From positions 1-64,000 of the IMG/VR virus record IMGVR_UViG_3300017788_001950: 64,000 nt of DNA; one strand, 5' to 3'. Positions 37,928 to 46,057 of the stretch are shown in pieces; the first letter of the stretch is position 1, and each line of letters opens with the position of its first letter. Source of the DNA: a virus. The notes beneath the pieces were generated by a model that saw only the letters and a list, made by a program, of their open reading frames with translations, had not been told where the DNA came from and did not search any database. Both the position numbers and the translations under genes were made by a program.

Positions 37928-38778
37928 TTGCTGTGCTCTTTCATTTCGTCCATGACCAATCGAAGACCTTGACTAAGGCTAGTGGTCGGCTGCCAAATGT
38001 TCAGAATGTAAGGGTCTGGCTCATTTCGCTTATCCAACTGCACCGAGTCAATGGCCTTGGCAGGCACAACCTTTACACCGCCTCCGACCATATCGGCAAT
38101 GAGGTCAGCGACCTCCTTTACAGAGGACCACTGGAAGTTGGTGATGTGGTATTCCTTGTCCCTTGGAAGAATCGAGTAAAGTTCTGAAACCCTGAGCAAG
38201 GCACGAGCACAGTCCTCAGCATAAAGGAACTGCCTGACCTCCTGACCAGAGGTCATCATGTCAATGACACCAGTCTTTTGGGCCTTGAGAATGAAGTCTG
38301 TGATCACATGGGACTTGTTGAGGTCACGCTCATAGCCATAGACGTTCCAGAACTTCACGACAATCCCATTTAGGGTTCTCGTGTAACACTCACCAATTGC
38401 CTTTGCCACTCCATAAGGGGAATAGGACATGTTGGACATTTGGCTGCTAGCAAAGACAAAGGGTTTATTCCTTCTTTGAAGCTCCTCGAACACGTTGTAC
38501 ATAATGCCGACATTGTTGTGAAGGAAGTCGAAGGTGTGCTGGTACTTGGACAAATAGACAGAGCCACCCACATCGAAGGCAAGAAAGAAAACGAAATCGG
38601 CTTCCTCGATTTTCTTGGACCAGTGTTCAGGGTGAATTTCCAAATCAGGTTGACGCAAGTCCTGAGTCTCAGGTGAATTGACGATATCAACCTCCAACAC
38701 CTCATGTCCTTGTTTTTGCAAGAATGCCGTTAGGGGCGCACCAATCTGTCCTGCTGATCCTAGTATGAGATACTTCAC
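37924..38778 (-). CDS. NAD-dependent epimerase/dehydratase (SDR), 284 aa
   Basis: An extended SDR of the sugar-nucleotide type. GSAGQIG (7-13) binds NAD(P), SSQMSNMSYSPYGVAK carries Y122-x3-K126, and VKFWNVYGYE is the substrate-side loop. It is somewhat shorter than most 4-epimerases (about 310-340). I do not assign a specific reaction; it could be a 4-epimerase or 4-reductase acting on a GDP-keto-deoxy sugar. The four-base overlap with the GME-like gene suggests coupled expression. Confidence 0.8.
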   Translation of the reverse strand: MKYLILGSAGQIGAPLTAFLQKQGHEVLEVDIVNSPETQDLRQPDLEIHPEHWSKKIEEADFVFFLAFDVGGSVYLSKYQHTFDFLHNNVGIMYNVFEELQRRNKPFVFASSQMSNMSYSPYGVAKAIGECYTRTLNGIVVKFWNVYGYERDLNKSHVITDFILKAQKTGVIDMMTSGQEVRQFLYAEDCARALLRVSELYSILPRDKEYHITNFQWSSVKEVADLIADMVGGGVKVVPAKAIDSVQLDKRNEPDPYILNIWQPTTSLSQGLRLVMDEMKEHSK

Positions 38779-38782
38779 AGGT

Positions 38783-39400
38783 TCATCTCCTTACTGCCGA
38801 AAAAGCCTTACGAGCCCCTGCTGGGGAGTCCAGGCCCGGACCATAGAAGTCAAAGGTCCAATCTGGAAACTGCGACTGCCACCATTCCTCGGTTCGAATG
38901 TGCCAAAGGTGAGAGTGGAACTCACATCCAAAGCACTCCGAAAAAGACAAGGCAGAACCACTCTTTGCCACTACGTTAATCTGTCTCGCAATCTCAATCA
39001 CGTCGGAATCATCGAGGTGACTGAGAACGCAGAAGCAGTTGAAGATTGCCGGTCCTGATAGTTGAAGCTTGTCAATGGCATCCTGGGCAAAGGCGTTAAT
39101 CCAAGAAACTTTCTGGTTCTCGGGGTAGATTTTCTTGGCAATCTCCAGAGCAGCCGCACTTGGCTCAATGGCAAAAACCTTGTCCATGGTTTGGCTCATA
39201 AGGTTGGCAACCCAACCAGAACCGCAACCAATGTCCACGCCTATCTTGATTTTTGGATGAGCATCCAGGAGCTTGCCCAAGGGGGCATCCTGGTTGTACT
39301 GCACTCGATTTGCAGTATTGTGCTCGTGCCCGGCCTTTTCGTATTCGAACTTGCCGTTCGAGACGTATTCGGAGTTGTGGGCCTCATAGCTGTTTGTCAT
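38783..39400 (-). CDS. SAM-dependent methyltransferase, 205 aa
   Basis: The Rossmann motif I is KIGVDIGCGSGWVANLM (about residues 52-68), followed by acidic FAIEPSAAALEIAKK (motif II). A later segment ALSFSECFGCEFHSHLWHIR resembles Methyltransf_23-type enzymes. Likely methylates a sugar or the sugar-bearing target, since it lies among glycosyltransferases and epimerases. The acceptor is unknown. It overlaps the upstream glycosyltransferase by four bases. Confidence 0.8.
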   Translation of the reverse strand: MTNSYEAHNSEYVSNGKFEYEKAGHEHNTANRVQYNQDAPLGKLLDAHPKIKIGVDIGCGSGWVANLMSQTMDKVFAIEPSAAALEIAKKIYPENQKVSWINAFAQDAIDKLQLSGPAIFNCFCVLSHLDDSDVIEIARQINVVAKSGSALSFSECFGCEFHSHLWHIRTEEWWQSQFPDWTFDFYGPGLDSPAGARKAFSAVRR

Positions 39401-40578
39401 TCGTTAATCCAATCCTCAAGGTAAGGCTCATAGGTCTCGGGATTGCTGTAGTGACCGCTTACCTTAACCTTTTGAACCATTTCCTCATAGAGCTTCACAA
39501 ACTTGTTGATATTGGACTTGAGGTCATAGAGATCCGTGAATCTCTTTCTGGCAATGTTACCAAGCCATTCCCTGAAATCCTTGTTGTCCCTGAAATTCAT
39601 GATCTCGTAAATGTAGCTGTCAAAGTGACCGTGCACGAAACCTGCATTGCCAATTGTCTCCACATGGCCGTTGGCAGTCTGACCGAAGTGGGAAATAACT
39701 GGCTTACCAAAGGCCATGGCCTCTGCGATGGATTGTGAGTTAACCTCTCCGTCCATTCTGCCATGAAGGTAAACGTCCAAGGTGTTGAGGAACTTGTAAA
39801 CGTCTTTCATGTTGCTAGAGAATGGGACGTGATGGAAGTTCTTAAGGCCAAGGGCCTTTGCCTGTGCCACATAGCGAGAGCTGCCACCTAGAAGAACGTA
39901 GGCCGTGTTCTCTGTCTCGGCCTCAGCATAGGCCCTAAGGGGCCAATCCGAGTAAATGCCATCATCGGCTCTCTGGTGCATACCAAAGACAACCTTATCA
40001 CCAAGGCCCAGCTCCTTGCGGAGGTCAGACTTTGGAAGGGGCTTCGGCATGTGAATGGGAAGATAGATGACTCTGGACTTTGAGGCATCCCCGCCATTGG
40101 CAATCCACTGCGCCTCATTCCACTTACTGATGTGAACCACGGCCGCAATGTTCATTTGCCTATCGGTCATACCAGTTAGGTGAATGCTGTCCACGATGGA
40201 GACCTTGGACATTTTGTAGAACGGATACTCAGAGTGACCCGCCCTTCCAGTCTGGACAATGTCATAGTTCTCTTCCTTGAATTTATCCCAGAAATCCGTG
40301 TCAATCCAGTCATGAGTTGGGACGGTTACGTCCTTGTACTTCACGTTGAACTTAATGAGGTTCACGTTGTGAGCCCGCATGTAGTCCAATCTCTCAGGAT
40401 CGGTTGTCATGTGCTGGTAGTCCGAGCCAATGTATGGAGCAGCATCGCAGTAGAAATAATCCACTGCAAACTTGTCAGTCGGAAGATTGGCCGCCAACTG
40501 CTGTAGGAACTTCTCTGTTCCACCAGCCGAAAGACCTCCAAACTTAACGAAGGCAATCTTGATCTTATCCGAGGACAT
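39397..40578 (-). CDS. glycosyltransferase, GT-B fold (GT4-like), 393 aa
   Basis: N-terminal VKFGGLSAGGTEKFLQQLAA has the GGxE-type acceptor loop, and EVNSQSIAEAMAFGKPVISH near residue 290 is the E-x7-E-type donor motif. An interdomain strand KVVFGMHQRADDGI precedes it. It would transfer a sugar from an NDP donor. Genes for two methyltransferases flank it, so the product may be O-methylated. Exact donor and acceptor are unknown. Confidence 0.85.
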   Translation of the reverse strand: MSSDKIKIAFVKFGGLSAGGTEKFLQQLAANLPTDKFAVDYFYCDAAPYIGSDYQHMTTDPERLDYMRAHNVNLIKFNVKYKDVTVPTHDWIDTDFWDKFKEENYDIVQTGRAGHSEYPFYKMSKVSIVDSIHLTGMTDRQMNIAAVVHISKWNEAQWIANGGDASKSRVIYLPIHMPKPLPKSDLRKELGLGDKVVFGMHQRADDGIYSDWPLRAYAEAETENTAYVLLGGSSRYVAQAKALGLKNFHHVPFSSNMKDVYKFLNTLDVYLHGRMDGEVNSQSIAEAMAFGKPVISHFGQTANGHVETIGNAGFVHGHFDSYIYEIMNFRDNKDFREWLGNIARKRFTDLYDLKSNINKFVKLYEEMVQKVKVSGHYSNPETYEPYLEDWINE

Positions 40579-40582
40579 TCTC

Positions 40583-41230
40583 TTACCTCTTCCTCATCGT
40601 CATATAGAACGAGTTGGTGCAATTTCGAACCACAGTCTGGAACGGATAGGCCGAAACGTCTCTACCAGCCAGAAGCACCTCTTTCCAGAAAGCCTCAGGG
40701 AACACCGTCTGATGGAGGACATGGAGGTTTCCGTGCTCGTCCCTTCTGGTGTCTGGACCCATGTTAACAGAGGAAACGAAGATGCCATCTGGCTTGAGTT
40801 GGTCCAACACGTTGTCGAAGAAGGCAGGTAGGTCTTCTCGAGAAATGTGCTCCACGACTTCCCAGGCAGAGATAATGTCAAACAGAACTCTCTCCCCGTC
40901 CTCGTTCTCAATCCTCAGTGGTTTGGTAAGGTCGGCAGTCCACAGAACGTTCTTGTAGTAGCTTGGCCAGTTGTGGAGCCCGTGCTTAATATCATAGTCG
41001 GAGCCCTCCAGACCAATGGCATTGTGACCTCTGTTTGCAAAGTCCACAATGAGCTGGCCACCAGCGCACCCAATGTCCATCACGTTGATTTTACGGCCTC
41101 CGAAGTGCCTCTCCACTTCCTCGATGTAGGGAGCACTCGTGGAGTTGTCGTTCTTGGTTCCAACGGGGAAAATGTGATCCGGGGATTCCCAGGCCACAGG
41201 ATGGTCAGTGATTACTTTCAGCTTGGTCAT
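40583..41230 (-). CDS. SAM-dependent methyltransferase, 215 aa
   Basis: Motif I is INVMDIGCAGGQLIVDFANR (residues 48-67), with acidic loop NAIGLEGSDYDIK and the motif IV/V segment ISAWEVVEHISREDLPAFFD. This is the standard class I pattern of Methyltransf_23/UbiE-type enzymes. The C-terminus is basic. The start overlaps the UDP-glucose epimerase-like gene's stop by four bases. Sugar O- or N-methylation is the likely job, by location only. Confidence 0.85.
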   Translation of the reverse strand: MTKLKVITDHPVAWESPDHIFPVGTKNDNSTSAPYIEEVERHFGGRKINVMDIGCAGGQLIVDFANRGHNAIGLEGSDYDIKHGLHNWPSYYKNVLWTADLTKPLRIENEDGERVLFDIISAWEVVEHISREDLPAFFDNVLDQLKPDGIFVSSVNMGPDTRRDEHGNLHVLHQTVFPEAFWKEVLLAGRDVSAYPFQTVVRNCTNSFYMTMRKR

Positions 41231-42159
41231 TTCTTTGCTAGCTCCTCTTTGATGTACTCCTCCAAGGAGAGAGGAGCTGGAATCGTTCCCTTGGCCATTT
41301 GCATAAGGGCCCCAATGTCGGCAAGTGTGATCTGAGGTTCTTTCCTGGCGTCAATGTACTGAATGTTGTCCTCGTTGGGACAAATCCATCTGGCCACGGT
41401 GTTTAGCTCAAAGTTGCGCTGGGAACCGACATTGTACACGCTGAATCCCTTGGGTGCAAGAAACGCCCCTGCATAGTTTGCAGCAGCCACATTGTGCACA
41501 TGGACGAAATCCCTGGTCTGCTTTCCGGTCCCGGTGATTGTAAGCTTCTTGCCCTCACGAAACTGACGAAGCCAGATTCCAATAACGGGAACATAGGAGC
41601 CAACCTTGGGCTCTCTCGGACCATAGACGTTGAAGTACCTAAGGCAGGTGATGGTCATGCCGTACAGGTCGCAAAACATCTTTGCGTACTGCTCCCCGTG
41701 GAGCTTTTGAAGGGCGTAGGGACTCATAGGGTCCAGAGGTACCGTCTCAGGAGTTGGATGGCACGGAGGCTCTCCATAAACCGAGGACGAGGAAGAAAAC
41801 ACCAATCTCTTAACTCCATTGACTCGGCAGGCCTGAAACACGTTCAGGGTGCCAGTGGCGTTAATATCATTGGACCCAACGGGATCGACAATGGAAGGCT
41901 CAACCCTTGGGAGAGCCGCCAGGTGCCAAACGTGGGTAGCGCCCACGAGGTGTTTGGTAAGACTCCCAAGGTCACGAATGTCGCAATGTTCGAAGCGCAC
42001 TCTCTTTTTGAGACCGTACCCATCCTCTAGATTATGCATGAAACCTGTGGAGAGATTATCCAGTACAAGAATCTCATCCCAAAGGTGGTCTGAGTTGAGA
42101 ACACTGTCAACGACATGGCTGCCGATGAAGCCAGCACCACCAATTATCACGGCCTTCAT
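41227..42159 (-). CDS. NAD-dependent epimerase (UDP-glucose 4-epimerase-like), 310 aa
   Basis: An extended SDR with GGAGFIGSH (7-15), VLDNLSTG, HLAALPRVEPS, SSSSSVYGE (122-130), Y148-x3-K152 and RYFNVYGPREPKV. This is close to the GalE/WbpP branch of UDP-sugar 4-epimerases and 6-deoxy-sugar enzymes. It lies directly downstream of the heptose cassette, so a nucleotide-heptose is also a possible substrate. The NDP and sugar are uncertain. Confidence 0.85.
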   Translation of the reverse strand: MKAVIIGGAGFIGSHVVDSVLNSDHLWDEILVLDNLSTGFMHNLEDGYGLKKRVRFEHCDIRDLGSLTKHLVGATHVWHLAALPRVEPSIVDPVGSNDINATGTLNVFQACRVNGVKRLVFSSSSSVYGEPPCHPTPETVPLDPMSPYALQKLHGEQYAKMFCDLYGMTITCLRYFNVYGPREPKVGSYVPVIGIWLRQFREGKKLTITGTGKQTRDFVHVHNVAAANYAGAFLAPKGFSVYNVGSQRNFELNTVARWICPNEDNIQYIDARKEPQITLADIGALMQMAKGTIPAPLSLEEYIKEELAKK

Positions 42160-42165
42160 ATCTGC

Positions 42166-42882
42166 CTACTTTCGGTTTGCAACAGATATTCTAGTCCGAA
42201 GGTTGGACGTTGACCAATCGTGATTTCTCTCGTGCCAATGGATCTTAATGGGAAGGTGGTCCCCGGTGAACCGCTTGCCTTTCCAGTCTGTTCCTAGTAT
42301 TCTTACGTCCGGTTTGCGCTCTTCCAGTATTTTCTCAAGGTCTTTTTCGGTGACATAGGTCAAAACCTCGTCCACATACTTGCAGGACTCCAAAACAATC
42401 TTACGTTCCTCTAGAGTCTGAACAGGTGCGTTCTTGAGGGGTCGCTCCAAAGTGGGGTCCTCATGGAGAGCCGCAATCAAGTGGTCGCAGTGTTGCTTTG
42501 CATCCTGGAACATTCGCACATAACCGGGATGGAGAAGGTCGAAGGTGCTCGCCACAAATCCAACCCTTTTCTTGCCCAGAAACTTCTTCCTGAACTCCGA
42601 GACATGCATTGCCTTGTCGTCAATCAACAGGTCAAAGCTTGGCTTCTTGTTCATTACCAGGCTGTCATAGGGAACTCCCCAGGTCCTGAGCTGATGAGCG
42701 GTAATATCCGTCCAGTCAATCCCAGAAGAAGCTCCTCTGGCTGTGAACATGACAATACGATGCCCATCCTTGTGAAGCTTACGAAGGGCGTCAACCATTT
42801 CTGGAAATGGCTCTGCATCCTCATAGTCCCCATCAGTGTTGGTACAAATGGTGCCGTCAATGTCAAAGCAATAGGTTGTCAT
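42166..42882 (-). CDS. HAD phosphatase fused to nucleotidyltransferase (heptose-1-P type)
   Basis: Residues 1-105 are a HAD domain: CFDIDGTI (D7, D9) is motif I, IVMFTARG (motif II) and FDLLIDDKA (motif IV) follow. Residues about 108-238 are a cytidylyltransferase-type domain: VGFVASTFDLLHPGYVRMF, with HPGY in place of the usual HxGH, then ERKIVLESCKYVDEV and the terminal WSTSNLRTRI. Together they could remove the 7-phosphate and activate heptose-1-phosphate. Its start overlaps the GmhA-like stop by one base. Confidence 0.75.
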   Translation of the reverse strand: MTTYCFDIDGTICTNTDGDYEDAEPFPEMVDALRKLHKDGHRIVMFTARGASSGIDWTDITAHQLRTWGVPYDSLVMNKKPSFDLLIDDKAMHVSEFRKKFLGKKRVGFVASTFDLLHPGYVRMFQDAKQHCDHLIAALHEDPTLERPLKNAPVQTLEERKIVLESCKYVDEVLTYVTEKDLEKILEERKPDVRILGTDWKGKRFTGDHLPIKIHWHERNHDWSTSNLRTRISVANRK

Positions 42883-43394
42883 CAGTCACCGATGATACTG
42901 TGCAAGGCAATCTGATGTACACACTCCACGACTCCATAGTCAGAGGAATCAATCCAAATGTCAAGCTCCGCTTTGCCACCAAGAGACTCGTTCAACTGGC
43001 GCATCTTGTTGTTTTCGTCAAAACCAGTCAGAATGATGTGCTTGAGCTTAAGCTCCTGACACAACTCCATAACCCTAAGCATGTTCTTAGAGTTGCCGCT
43101 TGAGGAAATGATGATGACCAGAGTGAAAGGATCGGCGAACTCCTTGACGAACTGTCTGTTGGCCTCTTCCATTCCATAGTCATTGATGTAACAGGTCAAC
43201 CTTGAGGGATCAGAGAAGGTAATAGCCTTCTTGCCAAGCATTTTCGTGTAATCCTGGGCGATGTGAGAAGCCACGGAGTTTGAACCTCCATTGCCAAGGA
43301 TGATAATTCTGCCGTGTTGGTTGACAACACTACGCAGCCTATCCTTAAACTTGTAGGCAGTTACGACACCATCTAGTAGTTCGTCCATCTTCAT
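42882..43394 (-). CDS. gmhA: sedoheptulose-7-phosphate isomerase (GmhA-like)
   Basis: A 170-residue SIS-domain protein, near the usual 190. It has GNGGSNSVASHIAQD (34-48, with His44 and Asp48 where GmhA has His/Glu), SSSGNSKN (97-104, phosphate loop) and VVECVHQIALHSI (155-167, with Glu157, His160 and His165 near the GmhA metal/substrate positions). GmhA isomerises sedoheptulose-7-P to D-glycero-D-manno-heptose-7-P, the entry to activated heptoses. It is sandwiched between the heptose kinase and the HAD/nucleotidyltransferase with overlapping stops. Confidence 0.85.
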   Translation of the reverse strand: MKMDELLDGVVTAYKFKDRLRSVVNQHGRIIILGNGGSNSVASHIAQDYTKMLGKKAITFSDPSRLTCYINDYGMEEANRQFVKEFADPFTLVIIISSSGNSKNMLRVMELCQELKLKHIILTGFDENNKMRQLNESLGGKAELDIWIDSSDYGVVECVHQIALHSIIGD

Positions 43395-44329
43395 ACTTCA
43401 ACTCCTGTTACGCCGCTGTCGCTTATGTGAATTGGAATAGGTTGTCTACCAATCATGATGGGTGGTTTTTCGCCCTTATTGTAGAGAACGAGAAAGTAGC
43501 CACCAGCACCAGCACCACATAGCTTAGCGCCCAGAACATCCTTGTCTGTTTCAAACAAACTGTCCAAGGCCTGGAGGTCCGGGTTATCCAGTATTACTGG
43601 TGAGGTCTCCTTCTTGGTTTTCCAACCACTTCTGAAAATCTCAATGAAGGTCTCTCTGTCCTTTTCCTGTATTGCCTTCTGCAATCGATCCACCTGTTCG
43701 AGCATCAGGAAGCTTTTATCGAAATCGAGTGTGGAGAGAACTCCTGTGGAGCTTCTGGCAATACCGGTATTGTAAAGGGCCATGGTGAAGTTGGAGTTGA
43801 TGAACTCCGAACCAAAAAAGGTGAATGTAGGACGGCAGCCAAGGCGGAAGTCCATGCGCTTGAATCCGCCAACACCACAACCATAGGAATCCTGATAACC
43901 AGTAAGAGGATTGAACTTCCTCTCTAGCTCGATGGCCAGGTCGCAGGCGTCAAACTCCGTCATGGGTTTGCCGGTGTAAAGGCTAAGGGCCTTAATCATT
44001 GCAATGGTGTAGGCACTTGAGGAAGCCAATCCAGAGCCGGTGGAGAGAATGTTGGTATTGAACGTAATGGTCACAGGACCAACAGTGTTGAAGTGCTCAA
44101 GGCACACTCTAACAACGTCGTTCTTAATCTTGTTTGGATCGGAAACCTTCTCCGACTTGGAGTAGTTGATGATGTATTTTCCACAGTTGTTGTCGTGGAT
44201 GCTCACATAGGCATACAGGTTACTCGGAAAGGAGATAACCGAGCCATGATCGAACTTCCTTAGGAAGGCTTCCTGGTCGGTCGATCCTCCCAAAAGAGAA
44301 ATTCTCAGAGGACACTTAGCAACGAACAT
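43391..44329 (-). CDS. hddA: D-glycero-D-manno-heptose-7-phosphate kinase (HddA-like GHMP kinase)
   Basis: A GHMP kinase of 312 residues from ATG at 44329, which shares a TAATG junction with the preceding gene; a longer reading frame from 44383 has no support. Motifs: PLRISLLGGSTD (7-18), GSGLASSSAYTIAMIKAL (98-115, ATP loop), NPLTGYQDSYGCGVGGF, and LCGAGAGGYFLVL near residue 270. The PLRIS...GGSTD opening and GYQD are characteristic of HddA. It would make heptose-1,7-bisphosphate (alpha anomer) for the downstream phosphatase and nucleotidyltransferase. Confidence 0.85.
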   Translation of the reverse strand: MFVAKCPLRISLLGGSTDQEAFLRKFDHGSVISFPSNLYAYVSIHDNNCGKYIINYSKSEKVSDPNKIKNDVVRVCLEHFNTVGPVTITFNTNILSTGSGLASSSAYTIAMIKALSLYTGKPMTEFDACDLAIELERKFNPLTGYQDSYGCGVGGFKRMDFRLGCRPTFTFFGSEFINSNFTMALYNTGIARSSTGVLSTLDFDKSFLMLEQVDRLQKAIQEKDRETFIEIFRSGWKTKKETSPVILDNPDLQALDSLFETDKDVLGAKLCGAGAGGYFLVLYNKGEKPPIMIGRQPIPIHISDSGVTGVEV

Positions 44330-45216
44330 TACTTCTCTCCACGGTTCTTTTCGGCTAGCATTCGAATTTGAGGAACGTGCCAAATGTCAAGTGCCGCAAA
44401 AAAGGAAGTGCCATAAGAGCCTAGCCACTCATCAATCTGCTTAAGACGCCAGTTGGTGTCATGACTGGAATAGGACACGTCAGGGAATCTGATGCCGGTC
44501 TTCCACTCCTCAGGGATGGCCACGACAATGGCCGAGGGGTCTTCCTTGGTGATGGCGTACTTTCCGTTAATCCCTGCTGCGTCTCCAGGAGTACGGATAA
44601 GCTCACTCATTCGAAGCCAGGACTGCTTGATTTGGAAATGGTCCCAATCGCTGAACTGGAAATGGAAAACTGCCCCATGGCGAGGCTGGAGTGTTAGGGC
44701 TGTCTCCTTGTTCGCAAAAGGACCAGGCGTTCTTGGGGTGTGCATCCAGATTTCTGGATAGGTGTTCTTTGGATCATCCCGGAAGGCAAAGTCCTTGAAG
44801 TTGTTACTCCACACACTATGATCGTCCCGGTAGTGGTCAACAGACTTCCACATGGCTAGCCACTGCATAAGGAGTCTCTGTCCAGGCTCCAGGCGACTAA
44901 GGGCAGAGCGCCCGACCCTAAGGAAAGGAGCAGTGAAAGCCTCGTCGGCATCCAGCACCACGAAGTGCGTACCACCAGCCTCTCGACCAAGCTCCAAAAG
45001 CCTTTGACGAATTCCAAGCTCGGCCCAACCGCTCTTGGGCCTTTCACTATTCCAGTCAAGCACAGTGGCACCAGCCGACCTCAGAATGTCAGCGCCGCTA
45101 TCGGTGCTGTTGTCATCCATGGCAATGATTTGATCGACCAATGGGCGAACACCAGAAACGAAAGAGGGCAGAAAACGAGCCTCGTTCTTGAATGGAAGTA
45201 GGGCGATGATTTTCAT
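44329..45216 (-). CDS. GT2-family glycosyltransferase, 295 aa
   Basis: Start chosen at ATG 45216 (MKIIALLPFKNEARFLPSFV), because upstream sequence in the longer frame is not protein-like and overlaps the next gene. GT-A signals are IALLPFKNEARFLP, QIIAMDDNSTDSGADIL and HFVVLDADEAFTA (DxD-type). The later GAVFHFQFSDWDHF and YSSHDTNWRLKQIDEWL resemble GT2 enzymes that include a His-rich C-terminal loop. Transfers an unknown sugar. The stop shares one base with the HddA start. Confidence 0.75.
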   Translation of the reverse strand: MKIIALLPFKNEARFLPSFVSGVRPLVDQIIAMDDNSTDSGADILRSAGATVLDWNSERPKSGWAELGIRQRLLELGREAGGTHFVVLDADEAFTAPFLRVGRSALSRLEPGQRLLMQWLAMWKSVDHYRDDHSVWSNNFKDFAFRDDPKNTYPEIWMHTPRTPGPFANKETALTLQPRHGAVFHFQFSDWDHFQIKQSWLRMSELIRTPGDAAGINGKYAITKEDPSAIVVAIPEEWKTGIRFPDVSYSSHDTNWRLKQIDEWLGSYGTSFFAALDIWHVPQIRMLAEKNRGEK

Positions 45217-45223
45217 GGACTTT

Positions 45224-46057
45224 TCACCTTGTATTGCTGAGTAGGAAGGACTCATAATTGGGGATGAACTCCCTGAGATCCCAAGCCTTGCCGTCAAAAT
45301 GAACTTTGTGAGTTTCGTAGCTTTTCTCTGCCAGCTTAGGAAGCCAGCTTCTATCAATCTTGTCGAGAATGCCATATCTCTGCTCGATAAGGGTTCTCTC
45401 AATCTGCTGCATCCCGTCTCCTCGGGTGGAGGCTCCCTTGCCCTCGTCCAAATAGTAACCCAAAACCCCATGGGCAATACCAACCTTGCCGTGAAGAGCT
45501 AGGCGAATGGCAAGGTCAAAGTCTGCACCAGACCTTAGCTGCTCATCGAACTTTCCTGCCTTGAGACAAAGGCTCTTTTTCCAGGCAAAGAATGGTCCGA
45601 GAACCATGCTCCGGGTGTATTCCCCGGTGGAGAAACGGTACTGACTGTGATCCACAAAACGACCCTTCTGAGAAGGGAAGCTGTTGACAATCACAAAGTT
45701 ACCGTTGCAAATGTCGGCATCGGTATTTTCCAAAACCGCTACCTGTTTTTCAAGACTGTCCGGGGTTCTGAGATCGTCCACGTTCCAGATGGTAACAATG
45801 TCAGCCTGGGCAAGGTCAATGCACCTGTTCATGGAAGTGCCAATGGGCTCAACCGGATTGACAATATTGTGGAGAAGGATGCCAGGATACTGCTGTTGGA
45901 ACTCCCTTACCCAAACCAATTCCTCCTCAGTGGGCTCATTGTGATCGAGCACCACTTGAATGTCCTTGAAGATGGTTTGTTTTGGAAGCTCACTCAAAAA
46001 GAGCTTGAGATATCGCTGCATCCTAAAGCAAGGCGTGATCGTACTAATCTTTGGCAT
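45224..46057 (-). CDS. GT2-family glycosyltransferase, 277 aa
   Basis: Start chosen at ATG 46057 (MPKISTITPCFRMQRYLKLF), overlapping the upstream gene by 14 bases; the longer frame has an implausible leader. GT-A features are KISTITPCFRMQ, IDLAQADIVTIWNVDD (the DxD-like acidic pair) and SMVLGPFFAWKKSLCLKAGK with ADFDLAIRLALHGKVGIAHG, as in GT2 proteins. No membrane segment. Likely inverting transfer to a soluble or virion acceptor. Confidence 0.75.
   Translation of the reverse strand: MPKISTITPCFRMQRYLKLFLSELPKQTIFKDIQVVLDHNEPTEEELVWVREFQQQYPGILLHNIVNPVEPIGTSMNRCIDLAQADIVTIWNVDDLRTPDSLEKQVAVLENTDADICNGNFVIVNSFPSQKGRFVDHSQYRFSTGEYTRSMVLGPFFAWKKSLCLKAGKFDEQLRSGADFDLAIRLALHGKVGIAHGVLGYYLDEGKGASTRGDGMQQIERTLIEQRYGILDKIDRSWLPKLAEKSYETHKVHFDGKAWDLREFIPNYESFLLSNTR

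Noticed and set aside
42166-42882. Annotation as simple HldE
   Set aside because: HldE has a ribokinase-type N-terminus; here it is a HAD domain with DIDGTI.
44330-44383. Longer HddA start at 44383
   Set aside because: The extension overlaps the upstream gene and lacks a ribosome site; ATG 44329 fits the TAATG junction and the kinase motif position.
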